DNA from: Yponomeuta sedellus
Taxonomy: Eukaryota > Arthropoda > Insecta > Lepidoptera > Yponomeutidae
NCBI GenBank assembly: GCA_934045075.1
Contig: OW203740.1
Span: forward strand, 20,659,878-20,723,877
Length of the DNA stretch: 64,000 nt
Direction: 5' to 3'
In this document: piece by piece, positions 49,936 through 61,582 of the stretch
How positions within the stretch are numbered: the first letter of the stretch is position 1
How the letters are laid out: each line of letters opens with the position of its first letter
Notes under the pieces: model-generated
Databases searched by the model: none
The model's input: only the letters and a program-made list of their open reading frames with translations
Told to the model about the DNA's origin: nothing
Position numbers and translations under genes: made by a program

Positions 49936-50247
49936 TAAATACTACTAATTTAAAAACCTATTTAGAGGCTAAAAATTTCACCCATGCCGGGATTCGAACC
50001 CGCAACCTCTGGCTATCCGTACCAGCGCTCTACCAATTGAGCCAATGGGCGACTCACGGCATCAGTGAAATTTCGAATTTCGTGAGTCGCCCATTGGCTC
50101 AATTGGTAGAGCGCTGGTACGGATAGCCAGAGGTTGCGGGTTCGAATCCCGGCATGGGTAAAATTTTTAGCCTCTAAATAGGTTTTTAAATTTGTTCCTT
50201 AGCACGGGTTAGTGCATTAAAAATAAAAATAGTGTAAATACTACTAA
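49936..50247 (+). repeat. Palindromic SINE-alpha pair with 13-bp target duplication
   Basis: Two 112-bp arms (49947-50058 and 50081-50192), complementary at 111 of 112 positions, surround a 22-nt spacer. Each arm carries the tRNA-like A and B boxes; both share the CCGTACCAGC variant. The + oriented tail continues to 50234. TAAATACTACTAA flanks the unit at 49936-49948 and 50235-50247, so the palindrome inserted as one unit. Confidence 0.85.
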
Positions 50248-50487
50248 AACAAGTTACGATTTTAATTCCATTGTTGGGGCTCGTTAGCACCGCGTAGCGC
50301 CTTAACACAAGACCAATTCCAGCGTTTGAAAGCGTTTGCATGTCTCTACCATAAAGCGTTTAGGTTATCGGTTTGAACTGTACCGATTGCTGTTTATGGG
50401 GCGAAAGGTCGATCCTAAATGGGATAATTAATAACTCTGATTAAAACAGCGCTTAGGAACTGAACTGTATATTAAGCTAATTTGTAA

Positions 50488-50965
50488 CACAGAGGTACTG
50501 CGCCGGGCTAAAGTTGGCGGCATTGAAGCTTATCTGATGAGGCGGCAACTGCGCTGGTGCGGCCACGTCTCCCACATGCCTGACGAGAGACTGGCAAAGC
50601 GAGTATTTTATTCGGAGCTCCGAAAAGGCAAGCACAAACGAGGTGGCCAGTTTCTCCGATTTACGGACGTGCTGAAGAGGAAGAGCTGCGATCCAAGTAA
50701 TTGGGGGGAATGCGCTCCTGAGAGACCAGCGTGGAGACACAAAGTGCAAACAAGTGTCTTCACTTTTGAAGAGAAGAGACGAACTGATCTCGACGCTAAG
50801 CGGGATCACTTAAAAGCCCGACCACCTGCGGCAATACTTTATAATTATGTCAACGGAATTTTAAAATGTGACACATGCGGACGTACGTTTACAGCAAAGA
50901 TTGCTTACGTCAGCCACACTCGGGCACATCAACGAAGCCTGATGGTTCCACAACAGTCACCGTAG
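50488..50965 (+). pseudogene. Non-LTR element ORF C-terminus with C2H2-like finger
   Basis: The frame [74 protein letters not shown] leads to a finger [21 protein letters not shown] (shown in short form: C-x2-C...H-x3-H) and TAG at 50963-50965. This terminus is known from animal non-LTR retrotransposons. The 5' part of the element is absent. An identical copy is at 56226-56703. Confidence 0.75.
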
Positions 50966-51067
50966 CCGGATCGGCATGGACGACATCATCATCATAGTAA
51001 TAATGCAGCTTATAGTAGCAGCTAGTATGGGTACCCCTGGAATTTCTCTTACTTAAGTCCTAGCACT

Positions 51068-51168
51068 TAGCCCCCGTGGTGGAGTATGGCCTAACCTTCC
51101 TGCAATGCAGGAGCCCAAGAGACCCGTGCCCCAAGAGTCAAGGGTTGGGGACATACAAGGGTTGATAT
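51068..51168 (+). repeat. SINE-beta tail
   Basis: TTAGCCCCCGTGGTGGAGTA, TGGCCTAACCTTCCTGCAAT and GGACATACAAGGGTTGATAT, with a small insertion near CCCCAAGAGTCAAGGGTTGG. Confidence 0.7.
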
Positions 51169-51454
51169 CGAAGTCCTAACATGGCTTAATTCTGTCATTT
51201 ATTTTGTGCAAGTAGAAACAAAATCGCATTGAATCTTATGTTCTTGTTTTTGGGTGCAATAAACATTTTTATCTAATCATATTGTATCCTAAATTACAGC
51301 CTATTTTAGAGCAGTCTTACTTGTTCTTCTAGCGTATTGAATGACTCTTGTCTATTTTATTTTAATGTATATTTGTCATCTCGTGTCATCATTTTTACTA
51401 ACGACCTCCGACGATAAGGCTTCGCTGAATTTTATAAACTTTTTTCATATATGC

Positions 51455-51585
51455 TAGTTCAGAGAATAGGTCGAAGGTATTAATTAACCTTTGACCTATT
51501 CCCTGAACTCTGGCCACACTAGTGTGATATCATCATATCACATCACACTATCACACTAATATCATAAAGGAGAAATTTTGTGAAT
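51455..51585. repeat. Hairpin cluster at the duplication breakpoint
   Basis: GTTCAGAGAATAGGTCGAAG pairs with CTTTGACCTATTCCCTGAAC (51456-51508). It is followed by CACACTAGTGTG and TGATATCATCATATCA palindromes and repeated TCACAC units, ending about 25 bp before the left copy stops. Confidence 0.65.
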
Positions 51586-51590
51586 GTGTA

Positions 51591-51600
51591 GGGAGGTGTT
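51591..51600. other. Ten-base filler at tandem-duplication junction
   Basis: GGGAGGTGTT lies between the two duplicate copies. It repeats the first bases of the unit itself (45760-45769 and 51606-51615), as expected of templated filler at a break or template-switch junction. Confidence 0.75.
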
Positions 51601-51605
51601 AAAAA

Positions 51606-53923
51606 GGGAGGTGTTAAGTTTTATAGGTAGGATCTTTGATCCCCTAGGTGTAATTGGTCCCTTGGTTGTTAGAGCAAAATTATTTATGCAGGAAGTGTGG
51701 AAGGCCAAGGCTGATTGGGACTCTACTTTACCTTGCAACTTATTAAAAATTTGGAAAGATTTCCTAAAGGATCTCAACTGTATGGGTTCAGTCAAAATCC
51801 CAAGAAGTGTGACAATCAGCAATGTAGAGTCAGTAGAGCTGGTGGGATACTGTGATGCCTCTCTTCAGGCAGCAGGTTGTTGTCTCTACCTAAGAATTTT
51901 ATCAAGTGATGGTCAAGTTAAAGTTAGCTTACTTTGCTCAAAATCTAGAGTTGCTCCTATCAGTAGAAAACTTACCATACCAAATTTAGAGCTCAATGGT
52001 GCTCTCCTCCTTGCAGAACTTTCTTCAAAGGTTTACAAAACTCTACAATGTAGATATCAAGAGCTCAAAGTCTTTCTCTACACAGACTCACAGGTAGTCT
52101 TAGCCTGGCTCAAATCTCACCATTTAAAAGGAGTCTATGTCTCCAATAGAGTTAGAGATATTAAAAATCTGACCAAAGATTTTCAATGGTTTCACGTCAA
52201 AGGTTCTGAAAATCCTGCTGACCTTCTATCAAGGGGGCTCGCTCCTCACAAATTACAGGACAACCAGCTATGGTGGTTTGGTCCTCCCTTGCTATCGAAG
52301 AAATCGTTTCAACATAATATTGCTATTTCAATAGCTGAGGAGAAAGTAGAGTCACCTATATTGTCACAGGACAATTCTTCCCCTAATCAATCCTTTGATG
52401 TGTGCAATTTGCAAAATCAATTGACTGACAATAATATTTTTGATAAATATTCTGATGTTGACAAACTTCAGAGAATTATTGCTTTACTTTTACGCTTCAA
52501 AAATAATTGTTTGCATCCTAATAATAAAATTAAAGGTTTTATAACCACACAGGAATTGCAAACTTCCAATTTAGTCATAATTAGGTATGTTCAAGGCCAA
52601 ATCTTTCAGAAAGAAATTGACTTAGTACAAAAAGGTAGTTCTGTTACAACAAATATTAGTGGTCTACACCCCTTTCTAGATGGCTATGGCATCCTGAGAG
52701 TTGGTGGCCGACTAGGAAATGCTGTTAATTTGTCCTATGACAAAAAACATCCTATTATTCTACCAAAAAATCACTGTATTACCCACATGATTATTAAAAA
52801 AGAACATTTGATACTTCTTCATGCCGGGGCTAAATTATTGTTAAGTTTCCTATCACAAAAATACTGGATTTTAAATGGCATACGAGAGATTAAAAAGGTT
52901 GTGCATAAGTGCATAAAATGCTTCCGTAACAAAGCTGTAGCTGCCAGGCAATTGATGGGTTCTTTGCCACCTAAAAGAATTTCTGCCTCTAGACCATTTG
53001 AAGTTACAGGGATTGATTTCTGTGGTCCATTTCAAATAAAAGTTGCACGCATCAGAAAGCCCATAGTTAAAAAAGCATACATAGCTCTCTATGTTTGTTT
53101 TGCTACTAAGGCAATTCATTTAGAGCTGGTGAGTGATCTGACAACAGCCACTTTCTTGGCGAGTCTTCAGCGCTTTATCGCTAGAAGAGGTCTGCCAGCA
53201 TATATTTATTGTGACAATGCACAAACATTTAAAGGTGCATCAAATAAGCTTAAAGAACTGTATGAATTACATTCAGCCAAATCTCATGTAAATGTTGTAG
53301 AGACATTTTGCTCTACTAACATGATTAAATTTAAGTATATACCCAGTTACTCCCCTGAGTTTGGTGGCCTCTGGGAGGCTGGAGTTAAAAGTGTTAAACA
53401 CCATATTAAAAGAGTTGTAGGAAATGTAACCTTAACCTTTGAAGAATTCTATACTGTTATTACACAGATAGAGTCTATCTTGAACTCTAGACCATTGCTT
53501 CCAATGAGTAGTGACATTTCTGATTTAAATTATTTGACACCAGGACACTTTTTGATTGGTGTACCCTCAACAAGCTACCCTGAGTTGGATTATACTGACA
53601 AAAACATTAACCGTCTTAAATTTTGGGACTTATGCTCCAGATTAAAGCAAGACTTTTGGAAGCTATGGTCGAGAGACTATTTAACTTCCCTACAAAACAG
53701 ACCAAAGTGGAAACATGAAAATGTAAATCTCAAAGAAGGGGATCTTGTCATAGTCAAAAATAAAGATATACCACCGTTTAATTGGCCTCTGGGGCGCATT
53801 GTTAAAACTCATCCCGGGCCGGATGGTAAAGTCAGAGTGGCTGAAGTAATGATGGGGCCCAAAAATAAAATATTTGTTAGATCCTACACGAAATTGTGCC
53901 CTCTTCCTGTAAATGAAAATTAA
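51606..53923 (+). pseudogene. pol: Pao/BEL pol fragment, duplicate
   Basis: Open for 779 codons counting the junction codons from 51584. It contains the end of RT, RNase H (YTDSQVVLAWL) and complete integrase motifs (GIDFCGPF, YCDNAQTFKG, GLWEAGVK), identical to 45760-48077 except a Leu/Ile-type change (HLRLLHAG to HLILLHAG). There is no 5' LTR, gag, protease or RT core, so it cannot be mobile alone. Confidence 0.88.
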
Positions 53924-54154
53924 TTTTAACTAAAAAATGTGTAACTAACATAAAAAAAAAAAACAACTGTTATGCATATATTATGAACAGAAATGCTAGA
54001 AAGAATTGTTATTTTATTAGTTGATAAGATTCTTAAAATAAAAACTTAAACTTAAACTACAACTAATTAGTTAAGGTTAGATTAAAAAGTAAAACTAAGT
54101 TCAAGTACACTACCTAATGTTGCTTCTAGGCATTCATTCTTGCCCCCGAACTTA

Positions 54155-54333
54155 TGTTTAAGACATAAAAATGTAGTTTTTAGCCACCTAAGGTGGGCAA
54201 TACTGTAGGTGGGCAACACTGTAGGTGGGCAACACTGTTTTTTTTTCTCCTTCTTCCTTCCATAAAGGTGAAGTGTGCTGGTGCAATAAATTGTTTAATA
54301 ATTACTAAATATATAGCCTTCTTATTTCTAACA
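54155..54333 (+). repeat. Pao/BEL LTR, duplicate
   Basis: Same 179 bp as 48310-48488, carried along by the segmental duplication and not by a separate insertion. Confidence 0.9.
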
Positions 54334-54797
54334 ATTTGCTTACTCTGAAGAACTGATCTTCTGTTGTATCCATCCTAGAACATTCATCATAGTATTCCAA
54401 TACAATACAAGCTCTTATAGACGTTATTGGTAGACAATGCCACGATTCGAAGAAATCATTTGCGAGAGAATTATTATCGTAGAAAAGGTGAGCCCTGTTT
54501 CTATTTTCATTAGGTTTCTTGTTATTCTGATTGAAGATTCTTATATCTGTTTTTAATTGATAATAATTTTAACTTCTTCTATTTTTAGATTTGGCTTCAT
54601 TTGGTACAAGCTGCGTTTTATATTATATTTTAAATCTGAAGGAAAACATCGTAAGGAAACCTGAGTGTCTGAGGTGTTCAAATATCTGTATTTATGTGTT
54701 TGGACTTTAAAGCACTTTTGCAAAAAAATAGCCGTTTTTAGCGGATATCGACTATAATCTTAGGCCGTTGATTCAAAGTTGTAGACTGTAGTAGCTG

Positions 54798-55095
54798 CAT
54801 ACATACATACATACATACATACATACATACATACATACATACATACATACATACATACATACATACATACATACATACATACATACATACATACATACAT
54901 ACATACATACATACATACATACATACATACATACATACATACATACATACATACATACATACATACATACATACATACATACATACATACATACATACAT
55001 ACATACATACATACATACATACATACATACATACATACATACATACATACATACATACATACATACATACATACATACATACATACATACATACA
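54798..55095. repeat. (ACAT)n microsatellite, about 74 units
   Basis: A pure 298-bp run, 108 bp (27 units) shorter than in the left copy. Confidence 0.97.
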
Positions 55096-55673
55096 ACGGT
55101 TCTAAAGATAGTTGCCGCAGTTGTTAAGATTTATGATGTTTACTTTTATAATATTAGTAAAATATTAGAATAAAACAAAGTTATATATTAAACGGGTCTA
55201 ATTGCGATATTTATTAGGTAAAACTTAATTACCTTATTTCCCGACGTCACAGCAGCGTTACTCGCCACTTCAGTCTACCCGAGACCACGGCAACTGTAAC
55301 GCTGCCGAAACGTCGGGAAACAAGGTAATTACGTTTTACCTGATAAATAATCGCGATTTGACCCGTTTAATATATAACTATGTATACTCCTCCGAATACT
55401 CCTGCTGTGTGGTGTCGGCCTAGAGAATAGCACCAACCCAATCTTCCCGCGGGTGTCGTAAAAGGCGACTAAGGGACACAAACCGGGGGGGTGGGCAGCA
55501 GCGCCCCCTGCAGTACAATCCACCGAACTGCGGTCCCTAACCCGCATGCCCAGCGTGGGGATTATGGGCATTACTCCCTATGATAGCACAACGTGGCGCT
55601 CTTTAGTGGAGGGCTATGTCTAGCAGAGGACTAGTATAGCCTGACGACGACTACGAGTATTCCGAATCATTAA

Positions 55674-55985
55674 TAAATACTACTAATTTAAAAACCTATT
55701 TAGAGGCTAAAAATTTCACCCATGCCGGGATTCGAACCCGCAACCTCTGGCTATCCGTACCAGCGCTCTACCAATTGAGCCAATGGGCGACTCACGGCAT
55801 CAGTGAAATTTCGAATTTCGTGAGTCGCCCATTGGCTCAATTGGTAGAGCGCTGGTACGGATAGCCAGAGGTTGCGGGTTCGAATCCCGGCATGGGTAAA
55901 ATTTTTAGCCTCTAAATAGGTTTTTAAATTTGTTCCTTAGCACGGGTTAGTGCATTAAAAATAAAAATAGTGTAAATACTACTAA
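55674..55985 (+). repeat. Palindromic SINE-alpha pair, duplicate
   Basis: Same palindrome and target duplication as 49936-50247, offset by 5738. Confidence 0.85.
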
Positions 55986-56225
55986 AACAAGTTACGATTT
56001 TAATTCCATTGTTGGGGCTCGTTAGCACCGCGTAGCGCCTTAACACAAGACCAATTCCAGCGTTTGAAAGCGTTTGCATGTCTCTACCATAAAGCGTTTA
56101 GGTTATCGGTTTGAACTGTACCGATTGCTGTTTATGGGGCGAAAGGTCGATCCTAAATGGGATAATTAATAACTCTGATTAAAACAGCGCTTAGGAACTG
56201 AACTGTATATTAAGCTAATTTGTAA

Positions 56226-56703
56226 CACAGAGGTACTGCGCCGGGCTAAAGTTGGCGGCATTGAAGCTTATCTGATGAGGCGGCAACTGCGCTGGTGCGG
56301 CCACGTCTCCCACATGCCTGACGAGAGACTGGCAAAGCGAGTATTTTATTCGGAGCTCCGAAAAGGCAAGCACAAACGAGGTGGCCAGTTTCTCCGATTT
56401 ACGGACGTGCTGAAGAGGAAGAGCTGCGATCCAAGTAATTGGGGGGAATGCGCTCCTGAGAGACCAGCGTGGAGACACAAAGTGCAAACAAGTGTCTTCA
56501 CTTTTGAAGAGAAGAGACGAACTGATCTCGACGCTAAGCGGGATCACTTAAAAGCCCGACCACCTGCGGCAATACTTTATAATTATGTCAACGGAATTTT
56601 AAAATGTGACACATGCGGACGTACGTTTACAGCAAAGATTGCTTACGTCAGCCACACTCGGGCACATCAACGAAGCCTGATGGTTCCACAACAGTCACCG
56701 TAG
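56226..56703 (+). pseudogene. Non-LTR ORF C-terminus, duplicate
   Basis: Same coding remnant as 50488-50965 with the CDTCGRTF...HTRAH finger; identical by eye. Confidence 0.75.
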
Positions 56704-57328
56704 CCGGATCGGCATGGACGACATCATCATCATAGTAATAATGCAGCTTATAGTAGCAGCTAGTATGGGTACCCCTGGAATTTCTCTTACTTAAGTCCTA
56801 GCACTTAGCCCCCGTGGTGGAGTATGGCCTAACCTTCCTGCAATGCAGGAGCCCAAGAGACCCGTGCCCCAAGAGTCAAGGGTTGGGGACATACAAGGGT
56901 TGATATCGAAGTCCTAACATGGCTTAATTCTGTCATTTATTTTGTGCAAGTAGAAACAAAATCGCATTGAATCTTATGTTCTTGTTTTTGGGTGCAATAA
57001 ACATTTTTATCTAATCATATTGTATCCTAAATTACAGCCTATTTTAGAGCAGTCTTACTTGTTCTTCTAGCGTATTGAATGACTCTTGTCTATTTTATTT
57101 TAATGTATATTTGTCATCTCGTGTCATCATTTTTACTAACGACCTCCGACGATAAGGCTTCGCTGAATTTTATAAACTTTTTTCATATATGCTAGTTCAG
57201 AGAATAGGTCGAAGGTATTAATTAACCTTTGACCTATTCCCTGAACTCTGGCCACACTAGTGTGATATCATCATATCACATCACACTATCACACTAATAT
57301 CATAAAGGAGAAATTTTGTGAATGTGTA

Positions 57329-58120
57329 TGTTGTTACTTCTTCGCGTCAAGACGGCTGGTGCGATTTTAATAAAATTTGGTATTTATTTATTAATCGTAT
57401 GGCATCTTATAATGGCCTCACAACCAGACACAATGCGTTTTTAATTAATTATAATGAAATGTCAAATATTTTTAGGTCAAAATTTACAATTATTAAGGTA
57501 CGTAACCGAGTCGCCGGAGAGGTTTATGAAATTATCTTTCATCCCACGGTATTTGGTCAATTCACGTTCGTAGACTATGTGATCACTATGTGATCATTTT
57601 TTGTGGATGACCGCATTCGCAGGTATTCCCTGAGTTACCCTGACACCCTGAGTTAACACATAGGCTACGTTGGGAAATACGACAAACCGCAGATAACACG
57701 GGCACCGCTAGTACCTATGTATGTAAGTACCAGTGAATTTTGTACTTTCTACAATCGACCACGTAACATAAATAAATGTATTACATCTTCTTCTACTAAC
57801 GTTAGCAGCCTGTATGCGTCAGACTGCAGGGCACAATCAAATCAATTATTTATTGTTATTCTATTGATTGGATAATGTGAGAACCCTCTAACCAACGTAA
57901 AATGCAAACTACTACTCCGTCGCGCCACTTAACTCGACGGAGTTACGATTACGTAAGAAACTAGAGCATAATTTGAGATGGGCTTGCCGTCGGACGCATC
58001 TCAATCATGAGTTTTCCCGGTCAATTAGGGTTACTTAAAGTACCAAAAGTTTAATTTCCTTTCTCTATTTGCCTAAAGAAAAAAAACCTCTAAAATATTA
58101 CATTAGATTAGACCTCTTTA
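57329..58120. other. Sequence right of duplication, unrecognised
   Basis: A 91-codon + frame (57318-57593) spans the end of the duplicate into unique sequence. It has ordinary amino-acid composition (for example NRMASYNGLTTRHNAFLINY), but I do not recognise it and its first codons come from the duplicated repeat. The rest holds no recognised feature. Confidence 0.35.
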
Positions 58121-58124
58121 TTGT

Positions 58125-58240
58125 ACACGCCAGAAAACAAAATAAATAAAAAGGCTTACATAGCACTTACAAGTATTGCAGTATACAATTGGCGGCCTTA
58201 TTGCTGATAGCACTTTCTTCCAGGCAACCTTAAATCGGAA
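58125..58240 (-). repeat. Repeat theta, copy
   Basis: TTTATTGTACACGCCAGAAA, TTGGCGGCCTTATTGCTGAT and TTCTTCCAGGCAACCTTAAA are shared, in part, with 30825-30905, 61790-61890 and 62400-62485. Confidence 0.55.
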
Positions 58241-58520
58241 AGATAGGAGAAGGAGAATTTGAGACATAAACACAATAAAATAAAATTACATATATGATAC
58301 ATAGATAAATACTATTATAAATATACATAAACATTAAGTTATACTAGTAAATGCAATAAATGCGATATACCTACAGACAAAAAATAAAATAAAAAAATAT
58401 TTGGAGAGAAAGAATATGTACTACTTTAGATTTAAATATAGCCGGAGATGGGGAGCGCTTTATCGATTAATCTAATTTAAAGATATAAAATATATTGATT
58501 AATAAAGACAAAATATATTG

Positions 58521-58699
58521 TAGACTTTTAGGCCGGATCTAGGTACTTACGGGTGTTGTTATATCGGACGTGAGATGAGCAACCGACGACGCGAGCTCCG
58601 TCTCTGCTCACCATGATTAAGCTCTGCGAATCGGAGCGAAACTTGGTCGGACTCTTCCGCTATAACAACACCAGTTAGTAGATCCGGACTAAAAGTCTA
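58521..58699. repeat. Foldback repeat 3, copy 2
   Basis: TAGACTTTTAGGCCGGATCT and AGATCCGGACTAAAAGTCTA ends; the interior matches 4626-4792. Confidence 0.65.
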
Positions 58700-58739
58700 C
58701 AATGTGTTGTGCTTACGAAAGTTTTAGTACAAAATTCAT

Positions 58740-59880
58740 TGTAAACGTGTGTTCACAAAAGGTAAACTAGCGAACCACACTTCACCGGCATCGAACCCCA
58801 ACCCTCGACAGACGTTCCGGCGTCAACAATATTTTACTCAAACATTAATCCAACCGTACTTAGGTCCGTCGTACACTGCATCCGACGATAACCATTTGCC
58901 GAGGGGGCCGAAATATTGTCCGTGTGCGCGGGCCCGATAACAACAGATTATGGCTGTGAAGCAACGAGGCACAGTCGATAGACAGCATACAAGCAAGTGG
59001 GAACAGTGTGGCTGTGTTAGTGTCCTATAGATGTGCAACTAACTTTATGAATATTACCGTCAAAGACATGCATATTATGCGTTATGCACAGGAAGACACA
59101 AGTCAACGTAGAGTCTTGAAGAGTAGACTAGATCTAGTCTAGATTAGAGGCTATATTAGTCTTCGTATACCTCACACAGTGTAGGCAGAAGGATAGAATT
59201 GCTATCCAAATTCATAGAGAGATGAGACGTTTTTTTCAAAATGTGCAATTTTGACACGTTATTATCAACATACGTGTTGTAATTTAACGTTTCCAAATAA
59301 TTCTGTTGTATATATATGTTGCATCTTTTGCAAATTAAAATTTTTTTTTTTTGCATTTTTCTGCTTTCTTGTAGCGTTGTTTGTCAGACAATGTTTCAAA
59401 CCATATAATTTTTATAAAATGGGCAAGTTCTTAGAAATACATCCCGGGAAAACCCTATAGAAAACCAACTTAACTCTAAATGGAGTGATTCAGAAATTAT
59501 GCTATTAAGAAATGACTCCGCACTGGATGTGACAATATCCCAATTTATTAGCTTGGTCGAATATTATTGTTGTAAAAAAACTTTTTTCCATAGTCAGTCA
59601 GAACACTTTTACTTTACAATAAATCATTTTTATTTTGTTTTATTTAATTTTCTGTTCTGATCTGTTATCAGTTTCTCGTATGCTCCCTGTACGTTAACAA
59701 TATTTTAATCTGCTATTAACAGATTTTATAAAAAAAACTCCTTCAATGTCAGAATATTTTGTATGCACATTTGATAACTGACAGGAGTTATCAGTATCAA
59801 TATTATTATATTGTACGGGATGCCTGAATCTTGAACACACCGGCAGACTAAGCAAGAGCACTGAGTTTGATTGACGTCCC
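58740..59880. other. Intergenic, no recognised feature
   Basis: No gene or repeat recognised; only short open frames and AT-rich tracts. Confidence 0.35.
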
Positions 59881-59887
59881 CATTGGC

Positions 59888-60265
59888 TTCTGCACTACGT
59901 AAGGAGATGATTTATGCAGCGTCCAGTAGCATCTTCACTCACACTGGATGGGTGAAGGGACCACACGGTCGCTGCAGTACCTAGGGCCAATGTCCTTAGA
60001 TAGAGTAGCCTAGCCCAGCACCTATACTATCCTAACAGCTTAAATGGCCCACATGAAATACGTGCAATACGTGCAGAACCAACCAAGGCGCGGGTTTCCT
60101 AATGATGTTTTCCTTTACGGTTAGCGTGTGGTATTGCGACTACAAATTCGCATATGCATGTAACTTTGAAATGAAACAAAGTTATTGGTACATGCCTGGG
60201 GATCGAATCTGAGTCTAGGTGAGAGCGGTACGGTGGTAGCTCAGTGGATAGAACAATGATGTTCC
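59888..60265 (-). repeat. SINE-gamma with inverted head
   Basis: The body and tail are - oriented (59888-60216: ACAGCGTCCAGTAG-like to GGGGATCGAATCTGAGTC). The tRNA-like head follows in + orientation (60222-60262: GGTGGTAGCTCAGTGGATAG, AACAATG). The 5' end has thus been inverted relative to the rest. Confidence 0.65.
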
Positions 60266-60269
60266 CATA

Positions 60270-60890
60270 CGTAATGAATAACTCAACAATCGGTAGACTA
60301 ACAGTTTGTTGGTATCTCGGTGATGAGTGTCTCGCGATAAGTTATCGGCTGTCTCAATACTGTTCAGTTTGTATCCCGTTATGGTGAGTGCTGTGGTACG
60401 GATTATGGGCGGTTTCAGGCAGGATTTACCGCACCGCACGCCGATTTTTTCCCTACCATCGAGAAAACAAAACAACGTTAGCTGGGACAAAATGTCCACC
60501 ACTTTCTCGAAATAGCCGTGACAAGAATCTGCCAAGCGCGAGGCGGTCAAGTACGAGAACATTGTGTATCTTGTGTTCATCAAAACTATTGTATTGTTTT
60601 ACTACGCCTATAAAGTCTGTCTGTCCTGTAAAGGGTTTTTCCCTTAAGCCTTCATAGGCTGCCTATTATTATTAATACATATGTTAAGTATAAGATGCAA
60701 GGGAGAATATATAATTTGCCGTACATATGAAAAGGAAGTATAATAAATAGGGGAGCACTTCCAACGGAAAGGCTCTTCTCATAAGGAAAGACTCTTTCCC
60801 TGTTTATTTATTTAGATACATAGGAAGAGCTGCACAAATACACAAGGGCTACATAAACATAACAAGTCTGCTGTGCACCCAACGGAATGT
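60270..60890. other. Unrecognised, partly open sequence
   Basis: The - strand is open over 60583-60215 (for example REKIGVRCGKSCLKPPIIR, YKLNSIETADNLSRDTHH). It looks like a decayed coding repeat, but I cannot name a family. The remainder has no feature. Confidence 0.3.
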
Positions 60891-61582
60891 ATATGTTACC
60901 GGCAATCTGGGTAATACGGTATTCTATACAATACCTAGGCAATGTATAGAATACCTAAAACGTTAAGGTAATGTATGAAATATTTTCTGTTTATAGTTTG
61001 CCTAGGCATTCTATACAATACCGAATGCGCTACCGGCTTAGGGTTAGGGGGGAGGAAACATAAATGAAACTATGTACGTATAATTAAATTAGCCCCTCCG
61101 CTCTTTCGTAATATAGTGCAGTCAAACATGCAAGTCATAGCGGCTAAGGCTTATTTGTGAAAAAAAAATTCCTCTTATATAAAAAAAAACCTAACACCCG
61201 AAGTTCCAAGATCCTGAAACTTTTGACCTAATTTCGGTTTGGAAACTGAAACTATCTGGAAGCATTTTTATATTTAAACATACCTACTGAGGAAAGTATA
61301 GGCACTCAGGCAGCCCAGGCTACGAGCGATTCTTTTTTCTTACTTACATAACATTGATAAATACAGGCCCAAATATTTATATTACAAATATTTTACACAT
61401 CGCCGGTGGATCAGCAGGAACACTATAAAATACCTAGGAATTGTATACATTACCTAGGTAAAGTATATAATGGAAAATAGTATTCGTAATATTTCAAAAT
61501 TTGCCTAGACGCCATAGGTATTCTATACCTTACCTAAGTATTGTATAGAATACCTGAATTATACAGATTGCCGGTAACATAT
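60891..61582. mobile_element. TIR element with repeated GTATAGAATACC motifs
   Basis: The ends are inverted: ATATGTTACCGGCAATCTG at the left and CAGATTGCCGGTAACATAT at the right, with imperfect complementarity continuing about 65 bp inwards. Both subterminal regions contain GGTATTCTATACAATACC and TGTATAGAATACCT motifs; at least five occur in total. No coding capacity was seen. The interior holds a small SINE-beta head remnant (61309-61333). The superfamily is unknown. Confidence 0.65.

Larger units (their letters stand above)
45755..51590. repeat. Tandem duplication, left copy (5.84 kb)
   Basis: It begins in pol and ends 3.1 kb past the 3' LTR. Position offsets to the right copy stay constant (5846, then 5845, 5737, 5738) except at an A-run, the (ACAT)n tract and one base near 49550. 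I saw only two substitutions, at about 45794 and 46968. The copies are nearly identical. Confidence 0.92.
51601..57328. repeat. Tandem duplication, right copy (5.73 kb)
   Basis: Nearly identical to 45755-51590. Shared content with positions: pol 3' part (to 53923), 3' LTR 54155-54333, SINE-epsilon fragment about 54642-54681, microsatellite 54798-55095, foldback 55184-55377, SINE-eta 55398-55653, palindromic SINE-alpha 55674-55985, LINE finger ORF 56226-56703, SINE-beta tail 56806-56906, hairpin cluster 57193-57323. Confidence 0.92.

Noticed and set aside
50081..50160. tRNA gene candidate (A and B boxes present)
   Set aside because: The sequence is the head of SINE-alpha; the same block recurs many times with SINE tails and target duplications, and no acceptor stem closes properly.
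51601..57328. Second independent Pao/BEL insertion
   Set aside because: The copy lacks a 5' LTR and its own target duplication and is followed by the same 3 kb of flank, so it is part of a segmental duplication.
57318..57593. 91-codon + frame after the duplication
   Set aside because: Its start lies in repeat sequence and I recognise no homology; kept only as an unrecognised region.
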